From CAYJBP01 sp964368605 (GTDB taxonomy: Bacteria > Bacillota > Dehalobacteriia > UBA4068): a DNA stretch of 17,645 nucleotides. The position numbers and the translations under genes are program-made. Under the pieces are notes generated by a model, which had not been told where the DNA came from, ran no database searches, and worked only from the letters and a program-made list of their open reading frames with translations. Shown here in pieces: positions 1 to 5,969 of the stretch; within the stretch, counting starts at the first letter, position 1; every line of letters begins with the position of its first letter. The DNA lies in the NCBI GenBank assembly GCA_964368605.1, contig CAYJBP010000043.1, forward strand, positions 1 through 17,645. The letters run 5' to 3'.

Positions 1-1214
1 TCCATGGAAGCTATAAGGTCGGCACGAGCTTTATCCCTAATATGCGAATAAGTATTTACTACCATATCTGCCGAAGCATGGCCGGTGTCGCCTTGAACAG
101 ATTTAATATCACCATTGCTTAGCCACAGCTTATACGTGGTACTGGAATGACGAATTTCATGAAAAATTATCTCCGGCAAATCCAGTGCTGTTCGCATTTG
201 CCATTTCTTAAACCATTTCTCGCATAATTTAGGCTCAACCGGCTTGCCATCAATTAAAGCAAAAACAAGATTAAAATCCGTGTAATGCTCATTACCAAAA
301 GATTTTTCATTTTCAGCCTGAGCCTTGCGCTTAAGAAGCTCATTTTTTAGCGGCACAGTGATAAAGCATTTACGTATACTGGACTTTGTTTTCGGGGCTT
401 TTAAGATGAGTACCGATTTTTTATTATCCTGCACACTTGGAAAAATTTTGATTAAATTATCAGACGGAATCATCTGTAAGGCATCCTTGCTAGCTCTTTG
501 CAAAGTTTTAGTGATGTGGATAGCATTGCCGCTAAAATCAATATCATCCCAGGTAAGCCCCATTGCTTCACCAATTCTTAATGAGCAAACAAAAGACAAA
601 TGAACGGCTAAGTGCAGCAGAGGGTGATCAATATCTTCTAAGGCCTGCTTAACACTTTCGGCATCCCAAATCTGTTTTTGAACAACATTTTTCTTAGGCG
701 GATCGCATACAACCGGGCTTTTAGCTAATATTTCCCATTTAACAGCTTTATCAAATGCTGATTTTAGAATATTATGGATATGCCTAATAGTTGTCGAAGA
801 TAGGTTAGGCAGTTCTTGTTCATTTTTATTTAAGCTTCTAGTTCCACTAATTTTTTTGCTGCGCAAAGAGTCGTATAACTTTTCTATATCTCGGGGTGTA
901 ATATCTTGAATTGCTTTACTACCCAATTTTGGCACAATATGGTTTTTTATCATACTTAAAGCACCGCTATAAGTATTGTATTGCCAATGCGATTTTGCAT
1001 GAATTTCTACCCATTCTTGCAAAAAACTCTCTAAAGTTTGCTCGGAAGGGTTAATAAATTCATCATTGATTTTTTGATTCTCAATTTGAAGTTTTAATTT
1101 TTGCGCCTCTTGTTTAGTGGTACAAGTTTGCCACTTTTGCTTGCGGTTGCCGCGACTATCAATATAATCATAGATAACTACAAACTTGTCTTTTCTTTTG
1201 CGTATAGTTGCCAT
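1..1214 (-). CDS. int: Tyrosine recombinase / ICE integrase (3' end cut by window edge)
   Basis: Site-specific tyrosine recombinase expected to integrate and excise the element. I translated it by hand from the ATG at 1214, which is preceded on the minus strand by GGAGGTT; 404 codons are open to the window edge and no stop is reached. The N-terminus (MATIRKRKDKFVV) is the AP2-like arm-binding domain seen in Tn916-type integrases, followed by a SAM-like core-binding domain. All catalytic residues are visible: Arg213 in CSLRIGEAMGLTW, a candidate hairpin Lys in the KTKSS segment, His352 and Arg355 in HEIRH, His379 in TGHAS, and nucleophile Tyr389 in NTYSHI. Only a short tail after Tyr389 is probably missing, so the attachment site should lie just left of position 1. 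The upstream neighbour on the same strand is an excisionase-like gene, the usual xis-int order. Confidence 0.96.
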   Translation of the reverse strand, partial: MATIRKRKDKFVVIYDYIDSRGNRKQKWQTCTTKQEAQKLKLQIENQKINDEFINPSEQTLESFLQEWVEIHAKSHWQYNTYSGALSMIKNHIVPKLGSKAIQDITPRDIEKLYDSLRSKKISGTRSLNKNEQELPNLSSTTIRHIHNILKSAFDKAVKWEILAKSPVVCDPPKKNVVQKQIWDAESVKQALEDIDHPLLHLAVHLSFVCSLRIGEAMGLTWDDIDFSGNAIHITKTLQRASKDALQMIPSDNLIKIFPSVQDNKKSVLILKAPKTKSSIRKCFITVPLKNELLKRKAQAENEKSFGNEHYTDFNLVFALIDGKPVEPKLCEKWFKKWQMRTALDLPEIIFHEIRHSSTTYKLWLSNGDIKSVQGDTGHASADMVVNTYSHIRDKARADLIASM

Positions 1215-1250
1215 AGTATAACCTCCGTTGATTGGGCAGCTATCACCTTG

Positions 1251-1297
1251 AGCCATCAAGGATTTGAACCCATATGGCATTCAAATTCTTGGTGGCT
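1251..1297. repeat. 18-bp inverted repeat between xis-like gene and int
   Basis: Left arm AGCCATCAAGGATTTGAA (1251-1268) and right arm 1280-1297 are reverse complements with 16 of 18 matches; the two mismatches would be G:U pairs in RNA. The 11-nt loop contains the self-palindrome CCATATGG (1270-1277). The right arm overlaps the stop codon of the xis-like gene, and the whole structure precedes the int ribosome-binding site by about 25 bp. It has no U-run in the minus direction, so it is not a clear terminator. It could be a hairpin controlling int expression or a binding site for Xis or Int. Confidence 0.7.
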
Positions 1298-1490
1298 ATT
1301 TATTAAACCATTCATCGAAAGACTCTTTATTCACCCTTAAACTACGCCCCAATCTCAGAACTTTGAATTGAGGCCTGGCTGCACATAAATTATATGCGCT
1401 ACGGGTACTTATATTTAGCATTTGAGCAATTTCGGAAACAGTATAAGTTAAACTAGGTTTTTGCTGCTCGATTATTTGATTTAGAGTCAT
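1296..1490 (-). CDS. Excisionase-like small HTH DNA-binding protein
   Basis: Small 64-residue protein with a MerR/excisionase-type winged-helix domain (the helix_turn_helix_17 kind). The segment TVSEIAQMLNISTRSAYNLC (residues 17-36) is the helix-turn-helix, and FKVLRLGRSLRVNKESFDEWF is the wing plus the final helix, both typical of this family. The start ATG at 1490 has AAAGGA upstream on the minus strand. It lies upstream of int on the same strand, with an inverted repeat in the roughly 80-bp spacer, and both are probably transcribed from the minus-strand promoter at 1572-1600. Expected roles are recombination directionality factor for excision or regulator of int. The family also includes plain regulators, so the excisionase function is inferred from position. 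Confidence 0.85.
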   Translation of the reverse strand: MTLNQIIEQQKPSLTYTVSEIAQMLNISTRSAYNLCAARPQFKVLRLGRSLRVNKESFDEWFNK

Positions 1491-1528
1491 ACGGTTCGTC
1501 CTTTCGTGGCAACCAACTGTTTTTTAAT

Positions 1529-1569
1529 AGCTGTCCTCCTCCCTGTTATGCAAACTTTAATAGACAGCT
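1529..1569. repeat. 7-bp inverted repeat flanking a strong SD-like sequence upstream of xis
   Basis: AGCTGTC (1529-1535) and GACAGCT (1563-1569) are perfect reverse complements separated by 27 nt. In the minus-strand transcript the interval contains GGGAGGAGG, a near-perfect Shine-Dalgarno sequence (complement of 1536-1544), with no ordinary start codon at normal spacing. The structure lies between the predicted xis promoter and the xis start, so it would be in the leader RNA. Confidence 0.4.
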
Positions 1570-1571
1570 TA

Positions 1572-1600
1572 ATTATAACATAAATCAACAGTTTTTGCCA
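1572..1600 (-). promoter_or_regulatory. Extended -10 promoter for the xis-int unit
   Basis: On the minus strand, TATAAT (1577-1572) is preceded by TGT, giving an extended -10 TGnTATAAT. A 17-nt spacer leads to TGGCAA (1600-1595), a poor -35. The distance to the xis start is about 80 bp. The good extended -10 compensates for the weak -35. No other minus-strand candidate between here and xis looks better. Confidence 0.5.
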
Positions 1601-1635
1601 TTTATCATAATATGAATTTCGTTGTAACTATTTTG

Positions 1636-1845
1636 AACAATCACCATTCTGCCATTTCCTTCGCCCTCTTTCAGCCGAGTATTTGCAGCCNNNNNNNNNN
1701 NNNNNNNNNNNNNNNNNNNNNNNNNNNNNNNNNNNNNNNNNNNNNNNNNNNNNNNNNNNNNNNNNNNNNNNNNNNNNNNNNNNNNNNNNNAACAATCACC
1801 ATTCTGCCATTTCCTTCGCCCTCTTTCAGCCGAGTATTTGCAGCC
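1636..1845. other. Assembly gap (100 N, 1691-1790) with duplicated 55-bp flanks
   Basis: The 55 bases at 1636-1690 are identical to those at 1791-1845, and exactly 100 N lie between them. Identical ends of exactly 55 bp occur at the second gap as well (5760-5969). This is what scaffolding of two contigs that share one k-mer (k=55) without merging would give. The two flanks are most likely the same locus; it is not a biological repeat. Confidence 0.93.
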
Positions 1846-2025
1846 CTTATCTCATACCAATTAGCTAAATCAGTCGTATTGACTTAATGCTGTATAACAC
1901 AAAATGATGATCTATTCTCTTGTCAAAGAACAATGTGAGTTTTTGTAAAATACACCTACATATAATAAACATCAAATCGAAGCCCAAATCTCCCCACATT
2001 TACAAAAAAATTTCATTTATAAAAT

Positions 2026-2052
2026 TGGCACAATAATGGCATTACATTGGCA
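2026..2052 (+). promoter_or_regulatory. Three TGGCA repeats at exact 11-bp spacing upstream of the transfer promoter
   Basis: TGGCA occurs at 2026-2030, 2037-2041 and 2048-2052, each within WTGGCA and starting 11 bp after the previous one. The last copy ends 11 bp before the -35 box at 2064. Direct repeats phased at about one helical turn just upstream of a promoter are a common layout for an activator or repressor that binds cooperatively on one face of DNA. No regulator can be assigned. Confidence 0.5.
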
Positions 2053-2063
2053 CGCTTTTGCTA

Positions 2064-2092
2064 TTGATAGGTAAATCCATATATGTTATAAT
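2064..2092 (+). promoter_or_regulatory. Near-consensus promoter of the transfer operon
   Basis: TTGATA (2064-2069), a 17-bp spacer and a perfect TATAAT (2087-2092), with TG at 2084-2085 giving an extended -10. Transcription would start near 2099 and yield a leader of about 145 nt before the first transfer gene. The leader contains two terminator-like hairpins. This is the best vegetative-type promoter in the window. Confidence 0.75.
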
Positions 2093-2132
2093 TACTACAG
2101 TCAATATTATATCTAATTGCATATTCGCAAAT

Positions 2133-2160
2133 AAAAACACCTGCTAAGAGGTGTTTTTTT
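2133..2160 (+). terminator. Leader terminator 1 (bidirectional hairpin)
   Basis: AAAAACACCT (2133-2142), a 6-nt loop, then AGGTGTTTTT (2149-2158) continuing to a seven-T run ending at 2160. The stem is a perfect 10 bp with A-rich and U-rich flanks, so it could act in both directions. It lies about 35 nt downstream of the predicted start of the transfer-operon RNA and upstream of all transfer genes, so transcripts must read through it. Confidence 0.8.
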
Positions 2161-2172
2161 GCTGTTTATGGT

Positions 2173-2203
2173 CAGGATTTGTTTAATGCAAATCCTGTTT
2201 TTT
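2173..2203 (+). terminator. Leader terminator 2
   Basis: CAGGATTTG (2173-2181), 7-nt loop, CAAATCCTG (2189-2197), then TTTTTT (2198-2203). It is a perfect 9-bp stem followed by a U-run, placed 13 bp after the first hairpin and 40 bp before the first transfer gene. It is a second barrier in the same leader. Confidence 0.75.
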
Positions 2204-2242
2204 AGATTTAAGGGCTAAAATTAATTTAAGGAGGAAAAATAA

Positions 2243-2644
2243 TTGCAACAGAACAAAATTTTATGGCCAACAGCTTATCATAGGAAAGGTGTGAAAAAAT
2301 TTCTCGCCCTGCTAATTCTAACATCAATATTTCTCCTGATGTTTATTCAGCCAGCCTTAGCCGCCGAAGATGCAGAGGAAAACACGACCACCACCATTTG
2401 GACAAAGGCTAATGAAATTATGCAAGATGTCTATAGTCAAATTCTTTTAATCTCAACTATAGCTGCTGTAGTAACAGCCTCGATCGCCCTCTTGATGATG
2501 AATTTTTCTCGTAGCGGCCGCACAGTGGATGAATCTCGGTCTTGGCTAAAAAGAATTATCATTACCTGGGTTATTCTCAATGGCTTGGGCTTTATTATGG
2601 CCTATATTACCCCCTTCTTTCAGGGTGGCCAGTGGAATGGATAG
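2243..2644 (+). CDS. VirB2/TrbC-like small membrane protein, candidate pilin or channel subunit
   Basis: First gene of the transfer operon, 133 residues. It has a basic N-terminus, a hydrophobic signal segment (about 19-37) ending in ALA-AED (cleavage near 40), a short acidic and Thr-rich stretch, then two membrane helices (about 67-87 and 103-123) joined by a loop with NFSRSGRTVDESRSWLK. Signal peptide plus two helices is the VirB2/TrbC pilin layout, and small proteins of this kind precede the VirB6-like gene in CTn elements. I chose the TTG at 2243 because AAGGAGG lies 8 nt upstream. An internal GTG at 2291 (giving MKKFLALL) also has an AGGA and would begin directly at the signal peptide, so the true start is uncertain. 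Whether it forms a pilus in a Gram-positive host is unknown. Confidence 0.8.
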   Translation: MQQNKILWPTAYHRKGVKKFLALLILTSIFLLMFIQPALAAEDAEENTTTTIWTKANEIMQDVYSQILLISTIAAVVTASIALLMMNFSRSGRTVDESRSWLKRIIITWVILNGLGFIMAYITPFFQGGQWNG

Positions 2645-2653
2645 GGCTAAATT

Positions 2654-3364
2654 ATGGGCATTTTAGACGGTATTATTGAATGGCTAGCTGAGCAGGTTAT
2701 GCTTATTCTTGATTTGGTCACTACCTCGGTATTGGGCGCTTTAGGCTGCGATATGGAGGTTTTTTTGCGCTATTTTCCGGCTGCCGAAACAATGTATAGC
2801 GTTTTTATGGCGCTTGGGATTGGGATTATTCTCTTGAACTTGGTCTGGCAATTATTTAAGAATTTTGGGCTGGGCTTAGGGTTAGAGGCCGAAGATCCGC
2901 TCAAGCTAATTATGCGCTCGCTACTCTATATATTCCTCACCTATTATTCAAACCAAATTATAGATATAGTGTTGGCTATCGGTGGCACGCCCTATCATTG
3001 GATTATGGATTCGGAATTGCCCTCTTTAAAATTTGCCGATTTCAATTCGGCTATTTTGGTAATTCTAACAGTAATTTCCAGCGGAGCTGCCACCATAGTG
3101 GCTTTAATTTTAGTGCTTGTATTGGCTTGGAATTATCTCAAACTGCTGTTTGAAGCTGCTGAACGCTATATTCTATTAGGAGTTTTAGTTTACACCGCCC
3201 CGGTAGCTTTTGCTATGGGGGCTTCGCAATCTACGGCTAATATTTTTAAATCTTGGGGGAGAATGTTTGGTGGCCAATTATTTCTCTTGGTGATGAATGC
3301 CTGGTGTTTACGGCTATTTACAAGTATGGTCGAGGCTTTTTTGGCCAATCCTTTATCCTTATAG
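2654..3364 (+). CDS. VirB6/TrbL-like polytopic channel protein
   Basis: A 236-residue integral membrane protein with about five hydrophobic helices (roughly 44-66, 85-109, 132-158, 171-189, 208-222). The C-terminal part ERYILLGVLVYTAPVAF followed by IFKSWGRM-GGQL matches what I know of TrbL/VirB6-like proteins of Firmicutes conjugative elements (CD1112-type), which are thought to form the inner part of the DNA translocation channel. The start ATG at 2654 follows the pilin-like gene by 9 nt and has only a weak TAGGG, so translation may be coupled. The stop at 3362-3364 overlaps the AGGAGG that serves the next gene, indicating a tight operon. It lacks the long extracytoplasmic domain of proteobacterial VirB6. 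Confidence 0.87.
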   Translation: MGILDGIIEWLAEQVMLILDLVTTSVLGALGCDMEVFLRYFPAAETMYSVFMALGIGIILLNLVWQLFKNFGLGLGLEAEDPLKLIMRSLLYIFLTYYSNQIIDIVLAIGGTPYHWIMDSELPSLKFADFNSAILVILTVISSGAATIVALILVLVLAWNYLKLLFEAAERYILLGVLVYTAPVAFAMGASQSTANIFKSWGRMFGGQLFLLVMNAWCLRLFTSMVEAFLANPLSL

Positions 3365-3375
3365 GAGGTAGATTA

Positions 3376-4560
3376 TTGAATAGATTATGTAAAAGTTTAG
3401 GTATAACTTTACTTATCATTACTACCCTGCTATTATTTTGCTTACCGGCCTTAGCTATTACCGAGGCTGAAGTAGAAAATGCAGTAGCAGCCTCCGGCAA
3501 AGAAGAAGTTGCCGGCAATGTTTTTATTTGGTTTTTATGTGCGGTAGCTTTTTTAAAAATAAGTCAGAAGATAGATAGCTTTATGAGCAGTTTAGGCATC
3601 AATGTCGGACATACCGGCGGATCTATGCTATCGGAAGTTATTATTGCCAGTCGTGGTTTATCGCTGATTAAAAACAAAGTTGGTGGCGGCTTTAACAATA
3701 TGGCTACTGGCAAAGGAGCTGCTTCGTCTGCTAGCTTTTTAAGTGGCGGTTTAGCCGGGGTTGTTGGGCGACAAATCAATAATAATGCGGTTAAAAGTGT
3801 AACAAGCAATGACAATACTAGCCTCGGCACAGCAATTGGCGGTAAATTATTTGCCAACTCGATCAATAAGGGCGGTGAGTTTTCGCAGAATATTATATCT
3901 ACTATTGCTACCGGCAATGCCAGTGAAATGGGCGTGATGAAAGGAGATATGGCAAGACAAGCTTTTTCATCTTATATGGGCTATAGTTTGGCTACAGGTG
4001 GGGTAAATAATACTGCTTTTTCTAATGTAGATAATAGTGGTTCATTCTCCAATAGCAATTCTGCTGCTGAAATTATTAGTAATAGTAGTAATGCTACAAT
4101 TTCGAGCTTGGAAAACAATTCCCCCTTATCTAATAACCCCAATACGGTAAGCAGTGCAAATATTCCAATCCAATCAAGCATGGAAAATATACCGTCTTAC
4201 CCCGATGCGAATTCCCCTAATCCCAGCCCCCATATTGAAACTAACAACTATGCCAATATCCCGGACAATCCACCGATATTTTCCAATATGGAAATCGGCG
4301 GTGGCAAAATCAGCGGCATAGAAACCAATGCCTATAACCCCGATGGTATTTCTTTTGCTATGTATAATGTTGATCAATATCATGCGCCGCATAATCATTA
4401 TACCACCGAAAAAGCGGTTGATGGTTCGGCTTGGTATAAGCAATATGCAGTAGATACAGTAGATAAAAGCCCTTATATGCAGGCAGATGGCTCTATTGCT
4501 TATCGGGAAAACTTGATTAAAAAATTGCCTAATCCACCCCGCCGAAAGGATAAATCCTAA
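3376..4560 (+). CDS. Secreted or membrane Asn/Ser-rich conjugation-associated protein
   Basis: I place the start at TTG 3376 (AGGAGG at 3363-3368), giving 394 residues; the open frame extends upstream to 3253 but overlaps the VirB6-like gene without a ribosome site. The N-terminus is a signal peptide (hydrophobic 8-24, ending PALA-ITEA near 27). A second hydrophobic helix (about 47-62) leads into KISQKIDSFMSSLGINVG and a Gly-rich amphipathic region. Residues of roughly 140-290 are low-complexity Asn/Ser-rich. The C-terminal 80 or so are better ordered (DGISFAMYNVDQYHAPH, WYKQYAVDTVDKSPYM, KKLPNPPRRKDKS), and I recall related tails in other CTn proteins at this operon position. Stop and next start share a base (TAATG). 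Function is unknown; a scaffold or surface part of the transfer channel is an inference. Confidence 0.78.
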   Translation: MNRLCKSLGITLLIITTLLLFCLPALAITEAEVENAVAASGKEEVAGNVFIWFLCAVAFLKISQKIDSFMSSLGINVGHTGGSMLSEVIIASRGLSLIKNKVGGGFNNMATGKGAASSASFLSGGLAGVVGRQINNNAVKSVTSNDNTSLGTAIGGKLFANSINKGGEFSQNIISTIATGNASEMGVMKGDMARQAFSSYMGYSLATGGVNNTAFSNVDNSGSFSNSNSAAEIISNSSNATISSLENNSPLSNNPNTVSSANIPIQSSMENIPSYPDANSPNPSPHIETNNYANIPDNPPIFSNMEIGGGKISGIETNAYNPDGISFAMYNVDQYHAPHNHYTTEKAVDGSAWYKQYAVDTVDKSPYMQADGSIAYRENLIKKLPNPPRRKDKS

Positions 4561-5777
4561 TGACCGAAGATAGAAAAAGCAATTTAGATAAGCTAACATC
4601 CGCCGCCGGTACGGTTCAAGGGGCAATTAAAACCGGCAAAGCTCTGGCCGGAGCCGCCAAAGGTTCTGCATTAGGGCCGTATGGTCTAGCGGCTGCATTT
4701 ATTATAGAGCATCGCAAAGTTATCGCTAAAGCAATTTTGGCGATAACTTTTGTTTTTATCCTGCCGATTCTCTATATGTTAATGCTGCCCAGCCTGATTT
4801 TCGGTGATTTATCGCTATCATCGCAGGCCTTAAACGACAATTCGCTTATAGCAGATAATATCAGTCAAGCCGAAACGACCATTGCCCGGGTATTATCCGC
4901 AGCTCATCAACAGATAATCAATGAAATTAATGAAGCTATAGCAAGCTTAGGCGAAAATGAAATTGCCGAGCTGGTAGATAATTATCAGGAGCAAATTTTC
5001 TTTAATTCTACCCTTTTGATATCTCAATATTGCGCTTCTAAAGAAGATTATCAGGAGATTAATTTGACAGATTTAGAACAAGTTATCGCAGATAATGCTC
5101 ATGGTTTATTCTCCTATACCATCACTAGCGACAGCAGAACAGAAGCCGATGATACAATTACCACCATCTACACCTATACGGTAACCTATAACGGCGATGA
5201 TTATTTTGCCGATAACATCTTTGCTTTAGACAACGAGCAAAAAATCCTTGCCGAAGAATATGGTCATAATTTAGCTATATTTTTAGATGAAGATTATCTA
5301 AATAATGTGAAAAATACGCAAAGGCGGCTATCGGAATATATTGCAGATAATCCCTATTCGCCCAGCGGAACGGAAAGTTTTGGCTCACCATTTCCGGATA
5401 TTGACTGGTATAGTGCTATTAGCTCCCATTTTGGTTATCGTATTGACCCAATTACCAATGAGCAAGGCAAATTTCATAGCGGTTTAGATATAGCATTGCC
5501 TTTAGGCACTCCTATTCAAGCAGCTATGTCGGGCAAAGTCTTATTTGTTATTGAGCAAGACAGTGGTTATGGTTATCATACGGCAATTAATCATGGCAAT
5601 GGTATAGTTACACTATATGCGCATTGTAGTAAGCTGCTGGTAAGGGAAGGTCAAATTGTGTCCAAGGGGGCTATTATTGCTGAAGTTGGCTCAACAGGGC
5701 GTTCAACTGGTAATCACCTGCATTTTGAGGTTATTATTAATGATGAACATCAAAATCCCTTGGATTATATTTATTAA
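4560..5777 (+). CDS. Membrane-anchored M23 (LytM-type) peptidoglycan peptidase, VirB1-like role
   Basis: A 405-residue protein with a basic, Ala/Gly-rich cytoplasmic N-terminus, one membrane helix (about 54-82), an extracellular stalk with Glu-rich helices, and a C-terminal zinc metallopeptidase domain (about 280-400). The M23 signature is complete: His306 and Asp310 in HSGLDI, His355 in LYAH, and His386/His388 in GNHLHFEV. Such enzymes cut peptide cross-links and open a path through the cell wall for the transfer machinery. Many Gram-positive elements use a two-domain lysozyme plus NlpC/P60 protein instead; here I see only the M23 domain. The start ATG at 4560 overlaps the previous stop (TAATG), suggesting translational coupling. 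The last bases lie in the duplicated 55-bp overlap of the second assembly gap, but the stop is on solid sequence. Confidence 0.93.
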   Translation: MTEDRKSNLDKLTSAAGTVQGAIKTGKALAGAAKGSALGPYGLAAAFIIEHRKVIAKAILAITFVFILPILYMLMLPSLIFGDLSLSSQALNDNSLIADNISQAETTIARVLSAAHQQIINEINEAIASLGENEIAELVDNYQEQIFFNSTLLISQYCASKEDYQEINLTDLEQVIADNAHGLFSYTITSDSRTEADDTITTIYTYTVTYNGDDYFADNIFALDNEQKILAEEYGHNLAIFLDEDYLNNVKNTQRRLSEYIADNPYSPSGTESFGSPFPDIDWYSAISSHFGYRIDPITNEQGKFHSGLDIALPLGTPIQAAMSGKVLFVIEQDSGYGYHTAINHGNGIVTLYAHCSKLLVREGQIVSKGAIIAEVGSTGRSTGNHLHFEVIINDEHQNPLDYIY

Positions 5778-5969
5778 ATTATGGTTTAGGAGGTAATCAG
5801 TGCATAAAAAGAGCNNNNNNNNNNNNNNNNNNNNNNNNNNNNNNNNNNNNNNNNNNNNNNNNNNNNNNNNNNNNNNNNNNNNNNNNNNNNNNNNNNNNNN
5901 NNNNNNNNNNNNNNTTGGATTATATTTATTAAATTATGGTTTAGGAGGTAATCAGTGCATAAAAAGAGC
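5760..5969. other. Assembly gap (100 N, 5815-5914) with duplicated 55-bp flanks
   Basis: The 55 bases at 5760-5814 recur exactly at 5915-5969. Each copy contains the end of the M23 gene, the AGGAGG site and the first five codons of virB4. Merging the two copies gives a normal junction: stop, 22-nt spacer, GTG start. The duplicate at 5760-5814 should be read as the same DNA, and no gene is lost. Confidence 0.95.

Larger units (their letters stand above)
1491..2242. other. Gene-free regulatory region between the divergent integration and transfer modules
   Basis: I see no convincing protein gene here on either strand; the two short open frames at 1612-1887 run through the N gap. The region carries the minus-strand promoter for xis/int, the assembly gap, an imperfect 9-bp inverted repeat (arms 1866-1874 and 1878-1886, 7 of 9 matching), an A/T-rich 10-bp inverted repeat (TTTTTGTAAA at 1940-1949 and its complement at 1999-2008), phased TGGCA repeats, the transfer-operon promoter and two leader hairpins. 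An origin of transfer could be here, but I cannot identify a nic motif. Confidence 0.75.

Noticed and set aside
1261..1272. GGATTTGAACC, like the complement of a tRNA T-arm (a possible tRNA attachment site)
   Set aside because: On the minus strand the bases flanking the loop do not pair as a T-stem and no acceptor or other arms follow; it is explained as part of the 18-bp inverted repeat.
1636..1845. The 55-bp identical sequences as att-type direct repeats
   Set aside because: The same exact length and 100-N spacer occur at the other gap inside a coding junction, so they are assembly artefacts.
1612..1887. Two short plus-strand frames running through the first N gap
   Set aside because: They exist only because N codons contain no stops, and both flanks are the same duplicated 55-mer.
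1943..1968. TATAAT near 1963 as another plus-strand promoter
   Set aside because: No acceptable -35 at 16-18 bp and no gene or leader needs it; the promoter at 2064-2092 is far better.
2048..2060. TTGGCAC followed by TTGC, resembling a sigma-54 promoter
   Set aside because: The GG-to-GC distance is one base short (9 instead of 10 nt between), and a better sigma-A promoter lies right beside it.
3253..3375. N-terminal extension of the Asn/Ser-rich gene to 3253
   Set aside because: It overlaps the end of the VirB6-like gene by over 100 bp; TTG 3376 has a strong AGGAGG and gives a signal peptide at the very N-terminus.
3564..3917. Long minus-strand open frame (117 codons) opposite the Asn/Ser-rich gene
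   Set aside because: It is antisense to a well-supported gene, lacks a ribosome-binding site, and has the Leu/Pro/Ile-rich composition expected from the complement of Gly/Asn/Ser codons.
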